Assembly: GCF_013376455.1 (NCBI RefSeq) | Contig: NZ_CP045504.1 | Location: 2,005,001-2,069,000, forward strand | Source: Desulfolutivibrio sulfodismutans DSM 3696 | GTDB lineage: Bacteria; Desulfobacterota; Desulfovibrionia; Desulfovibrionales; Desulfovibrionaceae | Direction of reading: 5' to 3' | DNA: 64,000 bases | Notes under the pieces: model-generated | What the model saw: the letters and a program-made list of their open reading frames with translations, nothing else | The model's database searches: none | Told to the model about the DNA's origin: nothing | Shown here: positions 32,338-41,773 of the stretch, one piece after another | Position numbering within the stretch: the first letter of the stretch is position 1 | How the letters are laid out: each line of letters begins with the position of its first letter | Program-made: the position numbers and the translations under genes

Positions 32338-34917
32338 CTACCCCCGCTCGAAGCTGTAGTTGCCCTTGAAAAACTCCTCCACGTACCACTCGATCTGGCC
32401 GTCGTCGGCCAAAACCATGTCCAAAAGCCGCACCGACCCCAGAAGCCGCCCGATAAGGTCCAGCTTCTCCTCCATCACGGGGCTGACGTACTTGGCGATG
32501 GTGCCCTTGACCATGTCGCCCTTTAAGCGCGTGCGCAGGCCGATGCGCTTGAGGATGGCCGCAATCAGCATGGCCCGCCGGGACCGGCGGCCGATGTCCG
32601 CCGCGCCGCCCTTGAACGAAAACGTGATGTAGTTGTCGTTGACGTTTAGGCCGCAGTAGGTGTCCACGGTGGCGAAGTGGTAGCCCAGCCTGGAATTGAA
32701 GTTCAGATATTCCTTGGACACGGCGGCATAGTTGGGACCGCCCATGCGTTCGTCCTGGGCCGGCCCGGCCATGGCCGACTCGGCCACGATGTTCATGAAC
32801 CCCTTGATATCCACCCCCACCGCCCCCACCCAGCGCACGTTGGGATGGGTCATGCCCTGGAGCAGGGCCCGAAACGGCACGGACACGATGTCGGCCAGGG
32901 TGCATTCCTGGGAGCAGTTGGGCGCAAACCCGCCGCCGAGATCCACGGCGTAGATGCGCATGGGAAGCGGCGCTTTGACCCGCAGGGCAAAGGATTTGTC
33001 CACGCTCAAATTTTCGTTGATGCGGAACATCTCGCGCATGGACAACTCGTGGGAAAAGCGGATCACGTCGTGCAGGGTGCGGCAGTTCTCGGGGCTGAAA
33101 TCCTCCCGCTCCGCATCCACCAGGTTCAAAATGGCGATTTTTTTCAGGGCCGAGCGCGCGGTCTTGTAGGTAGGGCTGCCCTTCATGGGATTGACGGGCT
33201 TTTTGCGCTCCAGGATTTGCTCCACCCGGCCGCCGTAGACCAACCGGCTGGTGGCGTCCACGGTGATCTCGGCCCCATGGGGGATGGTCGTCGTGCCGGA
33301 ACCGGTGCCCACCAGGGTGGGAATGCCGAATTCCCGGGCCACCGAGGCCATATGTCCGGTGACGCTGCCCACGTCGGTGACGATGGCCCGCACCCGGCCC
33401 AGAAGCGACACGTAGCGCGGCGAAGTCTGGGGGGCGATGAGGATGGACCCTTCCGGAACATTGACCAGGGTGTGGTCCGAGGTGACCACGAAGGCGGGAC
33501 CGGCGGCCTTGCCCCGGGCGGCCGTGCAGCCGCCGCGCAAGAGCACCGGGAACCCGGGAACCTCCTCGCTTGGCGTGGCGTGCTCGTCGGGGCAGGTCTC
33601 GTCCTCGCACAGAAGATCCAGGTTGAGCGGCCGGGCCTGGAGGATGATCAGCCGTCCCTCGCCGTCCAGGGCCCACTCGATGTCCAGGGGGCGGCCGTAA
33701 TGCCGCTCCAGGCGCAGGCCGTACCCGGCCAGGGTGGCGATGTGCTCGTCGGTGAGGCAGCGTTCGTTGCGGATGTCGGCAGGCACGGTCTCGGTGGTCA
33801 GCCCGCTTTCTCCGCCGCGCACGACGCGCGTCTGTTTGTCGGCCACGCGCATGGCCGTGGGGTGCAGGGTCTTTTTCTCGACCTCGTAATAGTCCGTGGC
33901 CGAGGAGCCGTCCACCGCGCCGATCCCCAGCCCCCATACGGCATTGATGAGGATGACGTTTTTGCGGGTGTCGTTGGGGTCGCGGGTATACATGACCCCG
34001 CTGGCCGCTGCGTCCACCATGGTCAGGCACAGGGCGCTCATGACCACATGGTCGCAGGGGTAGCCCTTGCTGCGGCGGTAATAAACCGCCCGGGGGTTGA
34101 ACACGCTGGCCACCACCTCCTTGTAGGCGGTGACGATGTCCTCGGGCCGGACGTTGAGCACCGAGGAATGCTGTCCGGCGAAGCTCGATTCCGAATCCTC
34201 GCTTAGGGCCGAACTGCGCATGGCCAGGCGCACGCCCGGGCCGTATTCGCGCGCCAGCTTGTCCGCCTCCAGGCGCAGGGCCGCCTCAACCTCCGGAGGC
34301 AGCGGGGCCTCAAGCACCAGCTTGCGGGCCTGTTCGGACAATTCCAGCAATTTTTCCGTGTCGTCGATGTTCAGGCCCCGCAGGAAACGCCCGGCCCGTT
34401 GGAAGATGCGGTTTTGCCGCAAGAACTGGTAGCAGGCGTAGGCCGTGACCGCGAACCCCCGGGGGGTGGGCAAGTGCACCCGGTTTTTGACCTCGCCCAG
34501 GCTTGCGGCCTTGCCGCCCGTCTCCGAGGCGTTTTCCAGGCTCAGGCTTTCCATGGACATGGTGGGGGCCGTGGGCTCGATCTCCTTTTTGCGCACCAAC
34601 TCCTGCAAAAGGCTGATGCCGATGCGCTCCACGGCGTCGAAGAGCTCCGGATAGCGTCCGTCGGACAGGGCGTTTAAGTCTTCGGCAATGTCATAGACCA
34701 CCTTGAGCAGAAGCTCGGTGCGGTCCAGAATGTACTCCAAGGTGAACGGTTTTTCTCCGTAGCAAATCCCCTCGATGTCGGTGATAAGCTCCAGGGCCAT
34801 GTTGTTGCCCGCCAAAAGACTTTGAAAATACTGGTACTTCTTTTTAAAGATGTCTTTTTCCGGGGCGGCGCCGTCCAGAAGGCCGCTTTTGCGGAACAGG
34901 TGGAACAGGTTGAACAT
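32338..34917 (-). CDS. Pyruvate/PEP-dikinase-like phosphotransferase lacking the PEP barrel (859 aa)
   Basis: The middle of the protein has an ATP-grasp PEP/pyruvate-binding domain (about residues 128-445: ASETGGKAASLGEVKN, LAMRSSALSEDSESSFAGQH). A swivelling phosphohistidine domain follows (about 480-555) with catalytic His near 521 in SVTGHMASVAREFGIPTLVG. The usual C-terminal TIM barrel that binds PEP is missing. Instead there is a roughly 300-residue region (560-859) of unknown type, with AVDLGGGFAPNCSQECTLAD and SFKGGAADIGRRSRRAMLIA. The N-terminal 125 residues are also unassigned. It therefore resembles PEP synthase in its first two steps only; the phosphate acceptor is unknown. The start at 34917 has AGAGGG. 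It precedes the M16 peptidase end by 27 bases on the same strand. Confidence 0.8.
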   Translation of the reverse strand: MFNLFHLFRKSGLLDGAAPEKDIFKKKYQYFQSLLAGNNMALELITDIEGICYGEKPFTLEYILDRTELLLKVVYDIAEDLNALSDGRYPELFDAVERIGISLLQELVRKKEIEPTAPTMSMESLSLENASETGGKAASLGEVKNRVHLPTPRGFAVTAYACYQFLRQNRIFQRAGRFLRGLNIDDTEKLLELSEQARKLVLEAPLPPEVEAALRLEADKLAREYGPGVRLAMRSSALSEDSESSFAGQHSSVLNVRPEDIVTAYKEVVASVFNPRAVYYRRSKGYPCDHVVMSALCLTMVDAAASGVMYTRDPNDTRKNVILINAVWGLGIGAVDGSSATDYYEVEKKTLHPTAMRVADKQTRVVRGGESGLTTETVPADIRNERCLTDEHIATLAGYGLRLERHYGRPLDIEWALDGEGRLIILQARPLNLDLLCEDETCPDEHATPSEEVPGFPVLLRGGCTAARGKAAGPAFVVTSDHTLVNVPEGSILIAPQTSPRYVSLLGRVRAIVTDVGSVTGHMASVAREFGIPTLVGTGSGTTTIPHGAEITVDATSRLVYGGRVEQILERKKPVNPMKGSPTYKTARSALKKIAILNLVDAEREDFSPENCRTLHDVIRFSHELSMREMFRINENLSVDKSFALRVKAPLPMRIYAVDLGGGFAPNCSQECTLADIVSVPFRALLQGMTHPNVRWVGAVGVDIKGFMNIVAESAMAGPAQDERMGGPNYAAVSKEYLNFNSRLGYHFATVDTYCGLNVNDNYITFSFKGGAADIGRRSRRAMLIAAILKRIGLRTRLKGDMVKGTIAKYVSPVMEEKLDLIGRLLGSVRLLDMVLADDGQIEWYVEEFFKGNYSFERG

Positions 34918-34944
34918 GTCATGGCCCTCTTTTCAAAGTCTGGG

Positions 34945-37860
34945 TTACAGCGCCGTGGTCATGACCATGGCAGGCAGTTCCGCCTGCATGGCGGCCAGGG
35001 CCTCGCGAGACCCCAGGGCCACCACATGGGCGTCTTCCATGGCCTTTGAAAGTATCTCGCCGAAATGGCGGAAATCATCAAGGGTCGTGGCCAGGATTTC
35101 CCGGCGCATGCGTTCCCGTCCGGGCTCGTCGTCCCCGGCCAGGATGCGGCCCATGGCCGCGTTGCCCTGGGCGTCGGGCAGCATGTAGGCGTCCAGGTCG
35201 CCGATGGCCCCGACAATGGCCTGCTCCATCTCGTCGGCCGACAGGTCCACGCTGCGCAGATAGTTTCCGGCCTCGCGAAAGACCTCCAGGGTGCGCAGGG
35301 TGCCCGGGTCGCGGTAGGACACGAAGGTCATGGGGCCCGCCAGCCGGTCCAGGGCGCAAAAGGCCCCATAGGCCCCGCCGCGTACCCGCACCCGGTCCCA
35401 CAGATAGCCCATGCGCAGATGCCGCGAGGCCACCATGGACGAACCGTGAAAGACATATCCCGCCTTGGCCAGGTCCACGCAAAGGCCCACGAAGTTGACC
35501 TGGGCCGGGATGACGATCCCTTCCTGGCGGGGCAGTTCCCGTGGCTCCCACACCGCCGGGGGCGTGCTCCCGGCGGGCAGTCGGTCGAGCAACTCCGCCA
35601 GGGCCGGGCGAAAGGCCGCGAAGCGCTCCGCATCCAGGGTCACGTTGGCCACGGCCCCGCCTTTGGTGATCACAATGTCCCGCAGCCGGGCCAGGTCGCG
35701 GGCCACCCCGTCCCAGTCGTCCTGGATGCGCGCGCACAGCTTGCGCAGGAAAAAGAGATGCTCCACGCCGCGCATGCGCTCGGCCGCCCAACCGGCCCGG
35801 CCGAACCGGGCCCGCAGCCGGGAGGAGGCGGCGGCATGTCCCGACGGGGCCAGCCGCCGTTCGGCCCGGGCCTTGGCCTCAAGGGCCATCTGGGACAGCC
35901 GTTCGCGATTGTCCAGGCGAGCGCTGCCAAGGACGTCGGCCAAGATGCCCAGAAAATCTCCGACCTTGTCCATGGTGGCCTTGCCGCGCACAAAAAGCCT
36001 GGACGCGGCCTCGCGGTCGGCGGGCCGATCCTTGATCGAGGTCAAAAAGACGTCGCGGCCGATGCCGCCGGTCTTACGGGCGATGCGCCGGGTCAGGGAC
36101 ACGAAGTCCTCCCGGGCCGTGCCGGTTTCGAGCAGCCCCCGACCGAAAAACGGAACCAGGGGCAGAAGATCCTCGGGCACGCCCGCGATGTCCAACCCCA
36201 GTTCCAGGTAGACGATGCCGCTGGTTTGCAGATCGTGGAACAGGACGGAGGCCCCGGCGGCCTCCCCGGCCTCGGTGGGCAGGATCTTGTTTTCGGCAGG
36301 CAGGTCGGACACGCCCAGGCGGGGGATCATGGCCAGGGCCTCGGGGGAATCCGGGGTGTCATGCACCTGGCGCAGGCTGGCCTGGGCCTTTGCCGCCCGG
36401 GCCAGCCCCTCGGGCCCGAGCTCCCTGGCCTTCTCCGCCAATTCGGCGGCCTCTTCGGCCTCGGTGCGGGCGCCAAGCTCGGGGTCCGGGGTCAGGACCA
36501 GGGTCAGGCGATGGGGATTTTCCAGAAAAAAGGTGGCGATGGCCGCCTCGAACACCCTTTCGCCCCGGGCCAGTCGCTCCTTGACGGCCGCCAGGGGGGC
36601 CTCGAAGCACACCCGTTCCAGGGGGTCGCCGCCATGCAGCCAGGTGGTCAAGGCGCGCAGCATAAGCGACAAACCGCGTGGGAAGGAGCCGGTGTTGTTC
36701 TCGCGCAGGGCGAATTCCAGGGAATTGACGGCCGCCTCCACGGCCTCGGCCTCGATGCCGTCCCGGACCAGCCCGTTCAGGGTGGAAAGGACCAGTTCCT
36801 CCACCCGCGAGGCGTCCTCCGGATCGATGCCCTTTAAGCCCGTGGAAAAGGACATCTGCTTGAGTTCGGCCTCAAGGCCTCCCCCGGCCAGATCCTCGCC
36901 CAGCCCCGAGTCGATGAGGGCCTTGCGCAGGGGCGACGACGACATGCCGATCAGGATATGCTCCAGGATCTCCAGCACCAGGGCGGTTTCCGGATCCTGC
37001 GCCCCGTGCAGCAGCCAGTTTATGGTCACGAAGCCCTTGGCTGCCTCGTCCTGGCCTGCGGCGTAGGGCATGCGGGCCAGGCGCGGTTCGGGAAAGGGCG
37101 GCTGGTCGGCCACGGCCGAATCCGTGGCCTGGGGCGCAAAGGCGTCGAGATACGGGGCGATGAGCTCCAGCCGTTTGGCCGGGTCGTCGTCGCCGTAAAA
37201 AAAGAAGCGGGCGTTTCCGGGATGGTAATACCGGCGGTGGAACTCCCGAAAGGCCTCGTAGGTCAGCCTGGGGATGACCCTGGGATCGCCGCCGGAATCC
37301 ACGCCGTAGGTGGTGTCCGGAAAAAGCAGGCGTTGGGAATACTCGGACAGGACGCTGTCCGGGGACGAATAGGCCCCCTTCATCTCGTTTAGGACCACGC
37401 CCATCCGGCGCAGGGCCCCGGACTCGTCCACCTCATAGTGCCAGCCTTCCTGCAAAAAGACGTGCTCGGGGATCAGCGGAAAAAAAACGGCGTCGAGGTA
37501 GACGTCCACCAGATTGTAAAAATCCTGGAGATTGGCGCTGGCCACGGGATAGCAGGTCTTGTCCGGATAGGTGAAGGCGTTGAGGAAGGTCTGCAGCGAC
37601 CCTTTGAGAAGCTCCACAAAGGGTTCCTTGACCGGATATTTGCGCGAGCCGCACAGGACCGAATGTTCAAGGATATGGGGCAGTCCGGTGGAATCCGCCG
37701 GGGGGGTTCGCAGGGTGACGCCGAACACCTTGTTTTCGTCGTCGCGGGATATGGAGAGGATCTCGGCGCCGGTGGCGTCGTGCCGGTAGAAAACGGCTGT
37801 GGCGTCGTATTCCGGGATGGTCCGGGTGAAGATGCGGGTGAAACCGGGCGCGTTGGACAT
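34945..37860 (-). CDS. M16C-family metallopeptidase, PreP-like (971 aa)
   Basis: This large zinc peptidase of the presequence-protease type degrades unfolded peptides inside a closed chamber. The inverted zinc motif HILEH is at residues 62-66 (STGLPHILEHSVLCGSRKYP), and the third zinc ligand region VLNEMKGAYSSPDSVLS follows at about 140. Four M16 domains fit the length, with the M16C-associated linker in the middle (about 450-530). The C-terminal half carries the arginine/tyrosine region (GYLWDRVRVRGGAYGAF, MTFVSYRDPGTLRTLEVF). The start at 37860 has GAGGAGG. It lies upstream of the dikinase-like gene, possibly in one operon. Confidence 0.93.
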   Translation of the reverse strand: MSNAPGFTRIFTRTIPEYDATAVFYRHDATGAEILSISRDDENKVFGVTLRTPPADSTGLPHILEHSVLCGSRKYPVKEPFVELLKGSLQTFLNAFTYPDKTCYPVASANLQDFYNLVDVYLDAVFFPLIPEHVFLQEGWHYEVDESGALRRMGVVLNEMKGAYSSPDSVLSEYSQRLLFPDTTYGVDSGGDPRVIPRLTYEAFREFHRRYYHPGNARFFFYGDDDPAKRLELIAPYLDAFAPQATDSAVADQPPFPEPRLARMPYAAGQDEAAKGFVTINWLLHGAQDPETALVLEILEHILIGMSSSPLRKALIDSGLGEDLAGGGLEAELKQMSFSTGLKGIDPEDASRVEELVLSTLNGLVRDGIEAEAVEAAVNSLEFALRENNTGSFPRGLSLMLRALTTWLHGGDPLERVCFEAPLAAVKERLARGERVFEAAIATFFLENPHRLTLVLTPDPELGARTEAEEAAELAEKARELGPEGLARAAKAQASLRQVHDTPDSPEALAMIPRLGVSDLPAENKILPTEAGEAAGASVLFHDLQTSGIVYLELGLDIAGVPEDLLPLVPFFGRGLLETGTAREDFVSLTRRIARKTGGIGRDVFLTSIKDRPADREAASRLFVRGKATMDKVGDFLGILADVLGSARLDNRERLSQMALEAKARAERRLAPSGHAAASSRLRARFGRAGWAAERMRGVEHLFFLRKLCARIQDDWDGVARDLARLRDIVITKGGAVANVTLDAERFAAFRPALAELLDRLPAGSTPPAVWEPRELPRQEGIVIPAQVNFVGLCVDLAKAGYVFHGSSMVASRHLRMGYLWDRVRVRGGAYGAFCALDRLAGPMTFVSYRDPGTLRTLEVFREAGNYLRSVDLSADEMEQAIVGAIGDLDAYMLPDAQGNAAMGRILAGDDEPGRERMRREILATTLDDFRHFGEILSKAMEDAHVVALGSREALAAMQAELPAMVMTTAL

Positions 37861-38356
37861 TCTTCCTCCTCGTGGGGCATGGGGAAACGGGGTCTCGTCA
37901 AAGGACGGGCCTTTGCGGCCGTGCGCCGCCGGTTGGGACGTTATCCGAAAAACTCCCGGGCAACCATAGCCAAGACGCCGCCCTCCTGCTGCGGGTCGCC
38001 GGATGCAAAATATTGAGCCCTGAATGAGAAAACCGGGAATTTCAAACTTGAATTTTTTTTAATGTTCGCGTAATGCTCAAGGCGTGCGGGGGGGTCGGCT
38101 CACCGGCCGCCATCGGGGCAGGCTCACGGATTTGGCGGAAAAATGTGCCGCAGCCAGCATTAAATGGCTTGCCTCTCCGCATGAAAAGCGTTAATCCTTA
38201 TTCGGCGTGTCACCTCCGCGCCGGGGCGTTTTTTCCATCGAACGCCTGGAAATTCAGGATCCAGCCCAATCTGTGCGCGGGCAGGTCCACGTCGTGAGGG
38301 TGGTTAGGCTAAGGCGTGCATTTCAGATGTAAAGAAAGCGAGGAAGGAGGAGCATC
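37861..38356. other. Long divergent intergenic region before the VWA-OmpA gene
   Basis: This 496-base gap lies between the M16 peptidase start and the VWA-OmpA start. It contains an AT-rich patch with promoter-like hexamers (listed separately). A stretch near 38180-38240, ending in a C/G-rich block and TTTTTT, might be a leader structure. No coding frame has support. Confidence 0.5.
38048..38076 (+). promoter_or_regulatory. Candidate promoter for the VWA-OmpA gene
   Basis: TTGAAT (38048-38053), a 17-base AT-rich spacer with a run of T, and TAATGC (38071-38076). If used, it would give a 5' leader of about 270 bases. Confidence 0.4.
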
Positions 38357-39388
38357 ATGAAGAAATTCAATGTTGTTGTAGTGATGCTGATCGCCCTGGT
38401 GTTGGGGATGGTCGGCCCGGCCGCGGCGAAAAAGCAGGTTCCGAAGGTGGACAATTTCATTTTCTTTGTCGACCATTCGAGTTCCATGGCGTTTTCCTAC
38501 AAGGGACAGCGTTACGTGCAGTTTGGCGGCGTCTCCAAGATCATGATGGCCAAATCCCTGGCCCGTGAACTCAACAACATGATTCCCGAACTGGGCTACA
38601 AGGCCGGCCTGTACACCTTCGCCCCGTACAAGGAATACGCCCCGATGGCGCCGTACGCCAAGGCCACCCTGGCCCCGGCCATCGAGAAGATCAAGACCGA
38701 CTACGAGATCTACGGCCGCCTGACCCCCATGGGCTGGGGCCTGGAAGACCTGGACAAGCTGCCCATCTCCACCCTGTCCGGCAAGACCGGCGTGTTCATC
38801 TTCTCTGACGGTGACTCCAACCGCGGCGTGGATCCCGTTGCCGTGGCCCAGTCCCTGAAGGGCAAGTACGGCGACAAGCTGTGCTTCTTCATCGTCGACC
38901 TGTCCGACAACAAGCATGGCCAGGAAGTGCTGAAGGCCATCGCCGCCCTGGGCGGCTGCAACTGCATCGAGCTCGGCGAAGAGCTGCTTCGCAACGAAGC
39001 CGCCCGCGCCAAGTTCCTGGAATGCGCTCTGTACACGTGGATCGAAGACGAGATCGTGATCTTCCGCAGCATCTACTTCGACTTCGACAAGTACAACATC
39101 AAGAAGGAATTCGTGCCGGTTCTGGAAGAAGGCGTGGGCATCGTCCAGGGCAAGCCGAAGACCCAGGTGATCCTCGAAGGCCACACTGACAGCGTTGGTT
39201 CCGAGCAGTACAACATGGGTCTGGGTCAGCGTCGCGCCGACTCCGTCAAGGCCTTCTTCGTGAAGAAGGGCATTGACGCCAGCCGCATCGAAGCCATCAG
39301 CTTCGGCGAGTCCGACCCCGTCGCCACCAACAAGACCGCTCAGGGCCGCGCTCTGAACCGCCGTTGCGTGATCAAGTTCAAGAACTAG
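38357..39388 (+). CDS. Secreted VWA-OmpA peptidoglycan-binding protein (343 aa)
   Basis: A signal peptide (residues 1-24, VVVVMLIALVLGMVGPAAA) is followed by a von Willebrand A domain (about 32-215) with metal-site motif Asp39-x-Ser41-x-Ser43 (FFVDHSSSM) and VFIFSDGDSNRG. Next comes an OmpA-type domain (about 225-340) with IYFDFDKYNIKKEF, LEGHTDSVGSEQYN and LGQRRADSVKAFF, whose Asp/Arg pair binds diaminopimelate in murein. Cysteines at LCFF, GCNC and ECALY may form disulfides. Codon choice is unusually uniform, and the very strong AAGGAGG site and strong terminator suggest abundant expression. It probably holds a protein partner near the cell wall. A LysM protein gene follows. Confidence 0.88.
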   Translation: MKKFNVVVVMLIALVLGMVGPAAAKKQVPKVDNFIFFVDHSSSMAFSYKGQRYVQFGGVSKIMMAKSLARELNNMIPELGYKAGLYTFAPYKEYAPMAPYAKATLAPAIEKIKTDYEIYGRLTPMGWGLEDLDKLPISTLSGKTGVFIFSDGDSNRGVDPVAVAQSLKGKYGDKLCFFIVDLSDNKHGQEVLKAIAALGGCNCIELGEELLRNEAARAKFLECALYTWIEDEIVIFRSIYFDFDKYNIKKEFVPVLEEGVGIVQGKPKTQVILEGHTDSVGSEQYNMGLGQRRADSVKAFFVKKGIDASRIEAISFGESDPVATNKTAQGRALNRRCVIKFKN

Positions 39389-39411
39389 CACGCCGGACTA
39401 AGCGTCCAAAC

Positions 39412-39451
39412 AGCCAGGCGACTCCTTTGGAGTCGCCTGGCTTTGTCTTTT
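39412..39451 (+). terminator. Strong intrinsic terminator
   Basis: A perfect 14-bp stem (AGCCAGGCGACTCC, loop TTT, GGAGTCGCCTGGCT) is followed by TTGTCTTTT. It ends the VWA-OmpA transcript 24 bases after the stop. Confidence 0.93.
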
Positions 39452-39470
39452 CCACCCAAGGTTACCCCGC

Positions 39471-40352
39471 ATGAAAAGCAAAACTGCCCTTGCCGCGAGC
39501 GTTTTCTTTCTCCTGGCGTCCGGCCCGTCCATGTCCGCCGTCAGGGTTCTGCCTGTGGGCGCTCCCTTCCCGGCCATCGTCATCGAACAGCCCAAACAGG
39601 AATACGTGGTGAAAAGCGGCGACACCGTCGCGGTCATCGCTAAAAAATTTTCCGTGGCACCGGCCGATCTGATGAAGGAAAACAAGATCACCGACGCCAA
39701 AAAGCTCAAGGTCGGCCAAAAACTGACCATCTCCGTCCCCGGGAAGGCCCTGGGGAGCGCCGCATCCGATGTCGGCGCAACGCAGGCCGCCGTACCAACC
39801 CCCAAGGCCGGCGAGGTCAAACCCTACACCCCGGAAGGGAAACCCGACGCCAAAGCGGACGCGAAAGCCAAGGCAGAGGCCAAAGCCGACAAGAAGGCCG
39901 GAACGGAGCCCGGAACGGTCCAGTCCCCCGCAGCTGCGACCCCGCCCGTCGCCTCCAGCACCGCCTCCCGCCATGTGGGCAAGACCGGCATCATCGAAAA
40001 CGACACCGACGTGCCCAAGGCCATCCGCGAGGAATTCCAGGCCTATGCAAAAAAATGGCTGGACATGTCCGACGAACTGGCCGTCGGCACCCCCACCAAC
40101 AAAAAAATCCGCCAGGTCGGCGGCAAGTGGGAATGCAGCTACCGGGTGATGCTCAAGGACACCATGGGCTCGGAGGTCAAGCGCGTGTATTACGACCACA
40201 CGCCCTACGTGGGACACATCACCTATCAGATCATCTCCTACCGATGCGAGGCCCCGACCAAGGATGCCGCCCTCAAGGGCCCCTTCGAGGAGAAGGAGGA
40301 AAGCGTGCGGGAGATTTTCAGCTATTCCGGCAAGGACAAAGCCTGGCGCTAA
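39471..40352 (+). CDS. Secreted LysM-domain protein (293 aa)
   Basis: A signal peptide (about residues 1-22) is followed by a LysM murein-binding domain (about 44-90: EYVVKSGDTVAVIAKKFSVA, LMKENKITDAKKLKVGQKL). A lysine/alanine/aspartate-rich linker (about 110-165, repeats of KADAKAKAEAKADKK type) comes next, then a C-terminal region (about 175-293) of unknown fold with IREEFQAYAKKWLDMSDE, KWECSYRVMLKDTMGSE and ITYQIISYRCEA. It is probably a periplasmic, wall-attached protein. The start at 39471 is 19 bases after the preceding terminator, so a promoter would have to overlap it, or read-through feeds it. A terminator follows. Confidence 0.83.
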   Translation: MKSKTALAASVFFLLASGPSMSAVRVLPVGAPFPAIVIEQPKQEYVVKSGDTVAVIAKKFSVAPADLMKENKITDAKKLKVGQKLTISVPGKALGSAASDVGATQAAVPTPKAGEVKPYTPEGKPDAKADAKAKAEAKADKKAGTEPGTVQSPAAATPPVASSTASRHVGKTGIIENDTDVPKAIREEFQAYAKKWLDMSDELAVGTPTNKKIRQVGGKWECSYRVMLKDTMGSEVKRVYYDHTPYVGHITYQIISYRCEAPTKDAALKGPFEEKEESVREIFSYSGKDKAWR

Positions 40353-40371
40353 ACCATCCCTATTTTGCAGC

Positions 40372-40423
40372 AAACGCCCATCCCTGCCCTCCCAAAGGGG
40401 GCGAAGATGGGCGTTTTGTTTTG
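40372..40423 (+). terminator. Intrinsic terminator after the LysM gene
   Basis: An 11-bp outer stem (AAACGCCCATC with GATGGGCGTTT) encloses an inner GCCCTCCCAAAGGGGGC hairpin and is followed by TGTTTTG. It separates the LysM gene from the convergent flavoprotein gene. Confidence 0.85.
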
Positions 40424-40445
40424 ATCTCCTGGCGATCCGCAGCGA

Positions 40446-41627
40446 TCACCCGGCGCGCCCCGGACCTGCCGCCCGGCGCCGCAACCAGCGGTAGGAGCGC
40501 ACCCCGTGGGCCATCTCCACCAAACGCTCGCCCCCCAGGCGCAACAGGCACCACAGGGGCAACGGCCCGAAGCGCAAGCTGAAAAATATGGCCTGCCGCA
40601 GGCGCAGGGAGCCGGACAGTTCAGGGTAGATGTCCTGGCGCAGCCCGGAAAGATAGCCTTCGCAGGCGTCTTTGCCGGACAGCCCGGACAGGACCGCCAA
40701 CGCGGCAAGTTCGCCGCTGCGCAGGGCATAATAGAGGCCCTCGCCAAAGAGGGTCTCCACCAACCCGGCCGCATCTCCCGCCAAAAGCGCCTGTTGATGC
40801 ACCGGGTGGGTCAAAAAATTGCCGTAGGGCAGAAGATGGGCCTTGCAGCAGCCCAGAAAACGACGCGGCAGGCGCAGGAAATCCAAGAACGCCGCGAATT
40901 CCCGGCGCATGGAGGCGCCCTTGCGTGACGCAAGCCCCCCCAGCCCCACCACCGCATGGGCGCCATGGGGAAAAACCCAGCCATAGCCCGTGCGCACAAA
41001 TCCGGAATAGACCGTGGGATAGTTTTCGCGAAGATCGGGATGAGCCGCGGTGATATCCGGATCGTCGCGGCGCACCTGGCATTCCAGGCCCATGCCCATG
41101 TTCGCCGCAAACGCCGCGCGCGGCAGGGGAAACGCCCGGCGCACTACGCTGGCCGCCCCGTCCGCGCCGATGAGGAACCGGCCCTGGTAGCGGTCCCCGC
41201 TCTCGGTGACCACCTCCCCCCGGGTGGCGTCCGCCGCGGTCACGACCTCGCCGCTGCGAAATTCCGCCCCGGCCTCTCTGGCCCGGTCCAGAAACCAGGC
41301 GTCGATAACCCGCCGGGAGACAAAATAAAAGGGATGGAACAGATCCGAGCAGGCCAGGGTCATGCCCTTGTGGCGGATGCGGTAGCGATCCGCCCGGTGC
41401 TCGATGACGCCGCGCGCCAGAAGCGCCTGGGGGCCCATGCCGTAGATCCGTTCCACGAGGTCCGTCGTCTTCCAGGTCAGAAGCCCGGCGCACAGCTTGT
41501 CCCGGGGAAAGGATGCCCGGTCCAGGACCATCACCCGGGCCCCGGCACGGGCCAGCACGTAGGCCGCAGCGGACCCGGCGGGCCCGGCCCCGGCGATCAC
41601 GGCATCGTAGCGCTTGTCGTCTGTCAT
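40446..41627 (-). CDS. Geranylgeranyl-reductase-family FAD oxidoreductase (393 aa)
   Basis: This is a flavoprotein of the group that includes geranylgeranyl reductases and FixC-like proteins. The N-terminal dinucleotide fold is AVIAGAGPAGSAAAYVLA (about residues 9-26), then LDRASFPRDKLCAGLL, typical of the family. GADGAASVVRRAF (about 165) and LAGDAAGLVETLFGEGLYYAL (about 295) are the second and third FAD contacts. A substrate could be an isoprenoid lipid or quinone; this cannot be decided from sequence. The start at 41627 sits at the beginning of the fold but has a weak ribosome site. It is divergent from the HAD gene and convergent with the LysM gene. Confidence 0.85.
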   Translation of the reverse strand: MTDDKRYDAVIAGAGPAGSAAAYVLARAGARVMVLDRASFPRDKLCAGLLTWKTTDLVERIYGMGPQALLARGVIEHRADRYRIRHKGMTLACSDLFHPFYFVSRRVIDAWFLDRAREAGAEFRSGEVVTAADATRGEVVTESGDRYQGRFLIGADGAASVVRRAFPLPRAAFAANMGMGLECQVRRDDPDITAAHPDLRENYPTVYSGFVRTGYGWVFPHGAHAVVGLGGLASRKGASMRREFAAFLDFLRLPRRFLGCCKAHLLPYGNFLTHPVHQQALLAGDAAGLVETLFGEGLYYALRSGELAALAVLSGLSGKDACEGYLSGLRQDIYPELSGSLRLRQAIFFSLRFGPLPLWCLLRLGGERLVEMAHGVRSYRWLRRRAAGPGRAG

Positions 41628-41773
41628 GGCGGTGAAACATCCCGTGCTGTTGCTCCGGGCCGGGCCGGGTTGAGTTTGCCGGGACATGCGTCTACACCAA
41701 TCCCGGTCTGCAGGGGACTCCCCCCGCCCGCCCCGGCCGCACGACGACGGCGGGCGGGCCACACAAACGCCAC

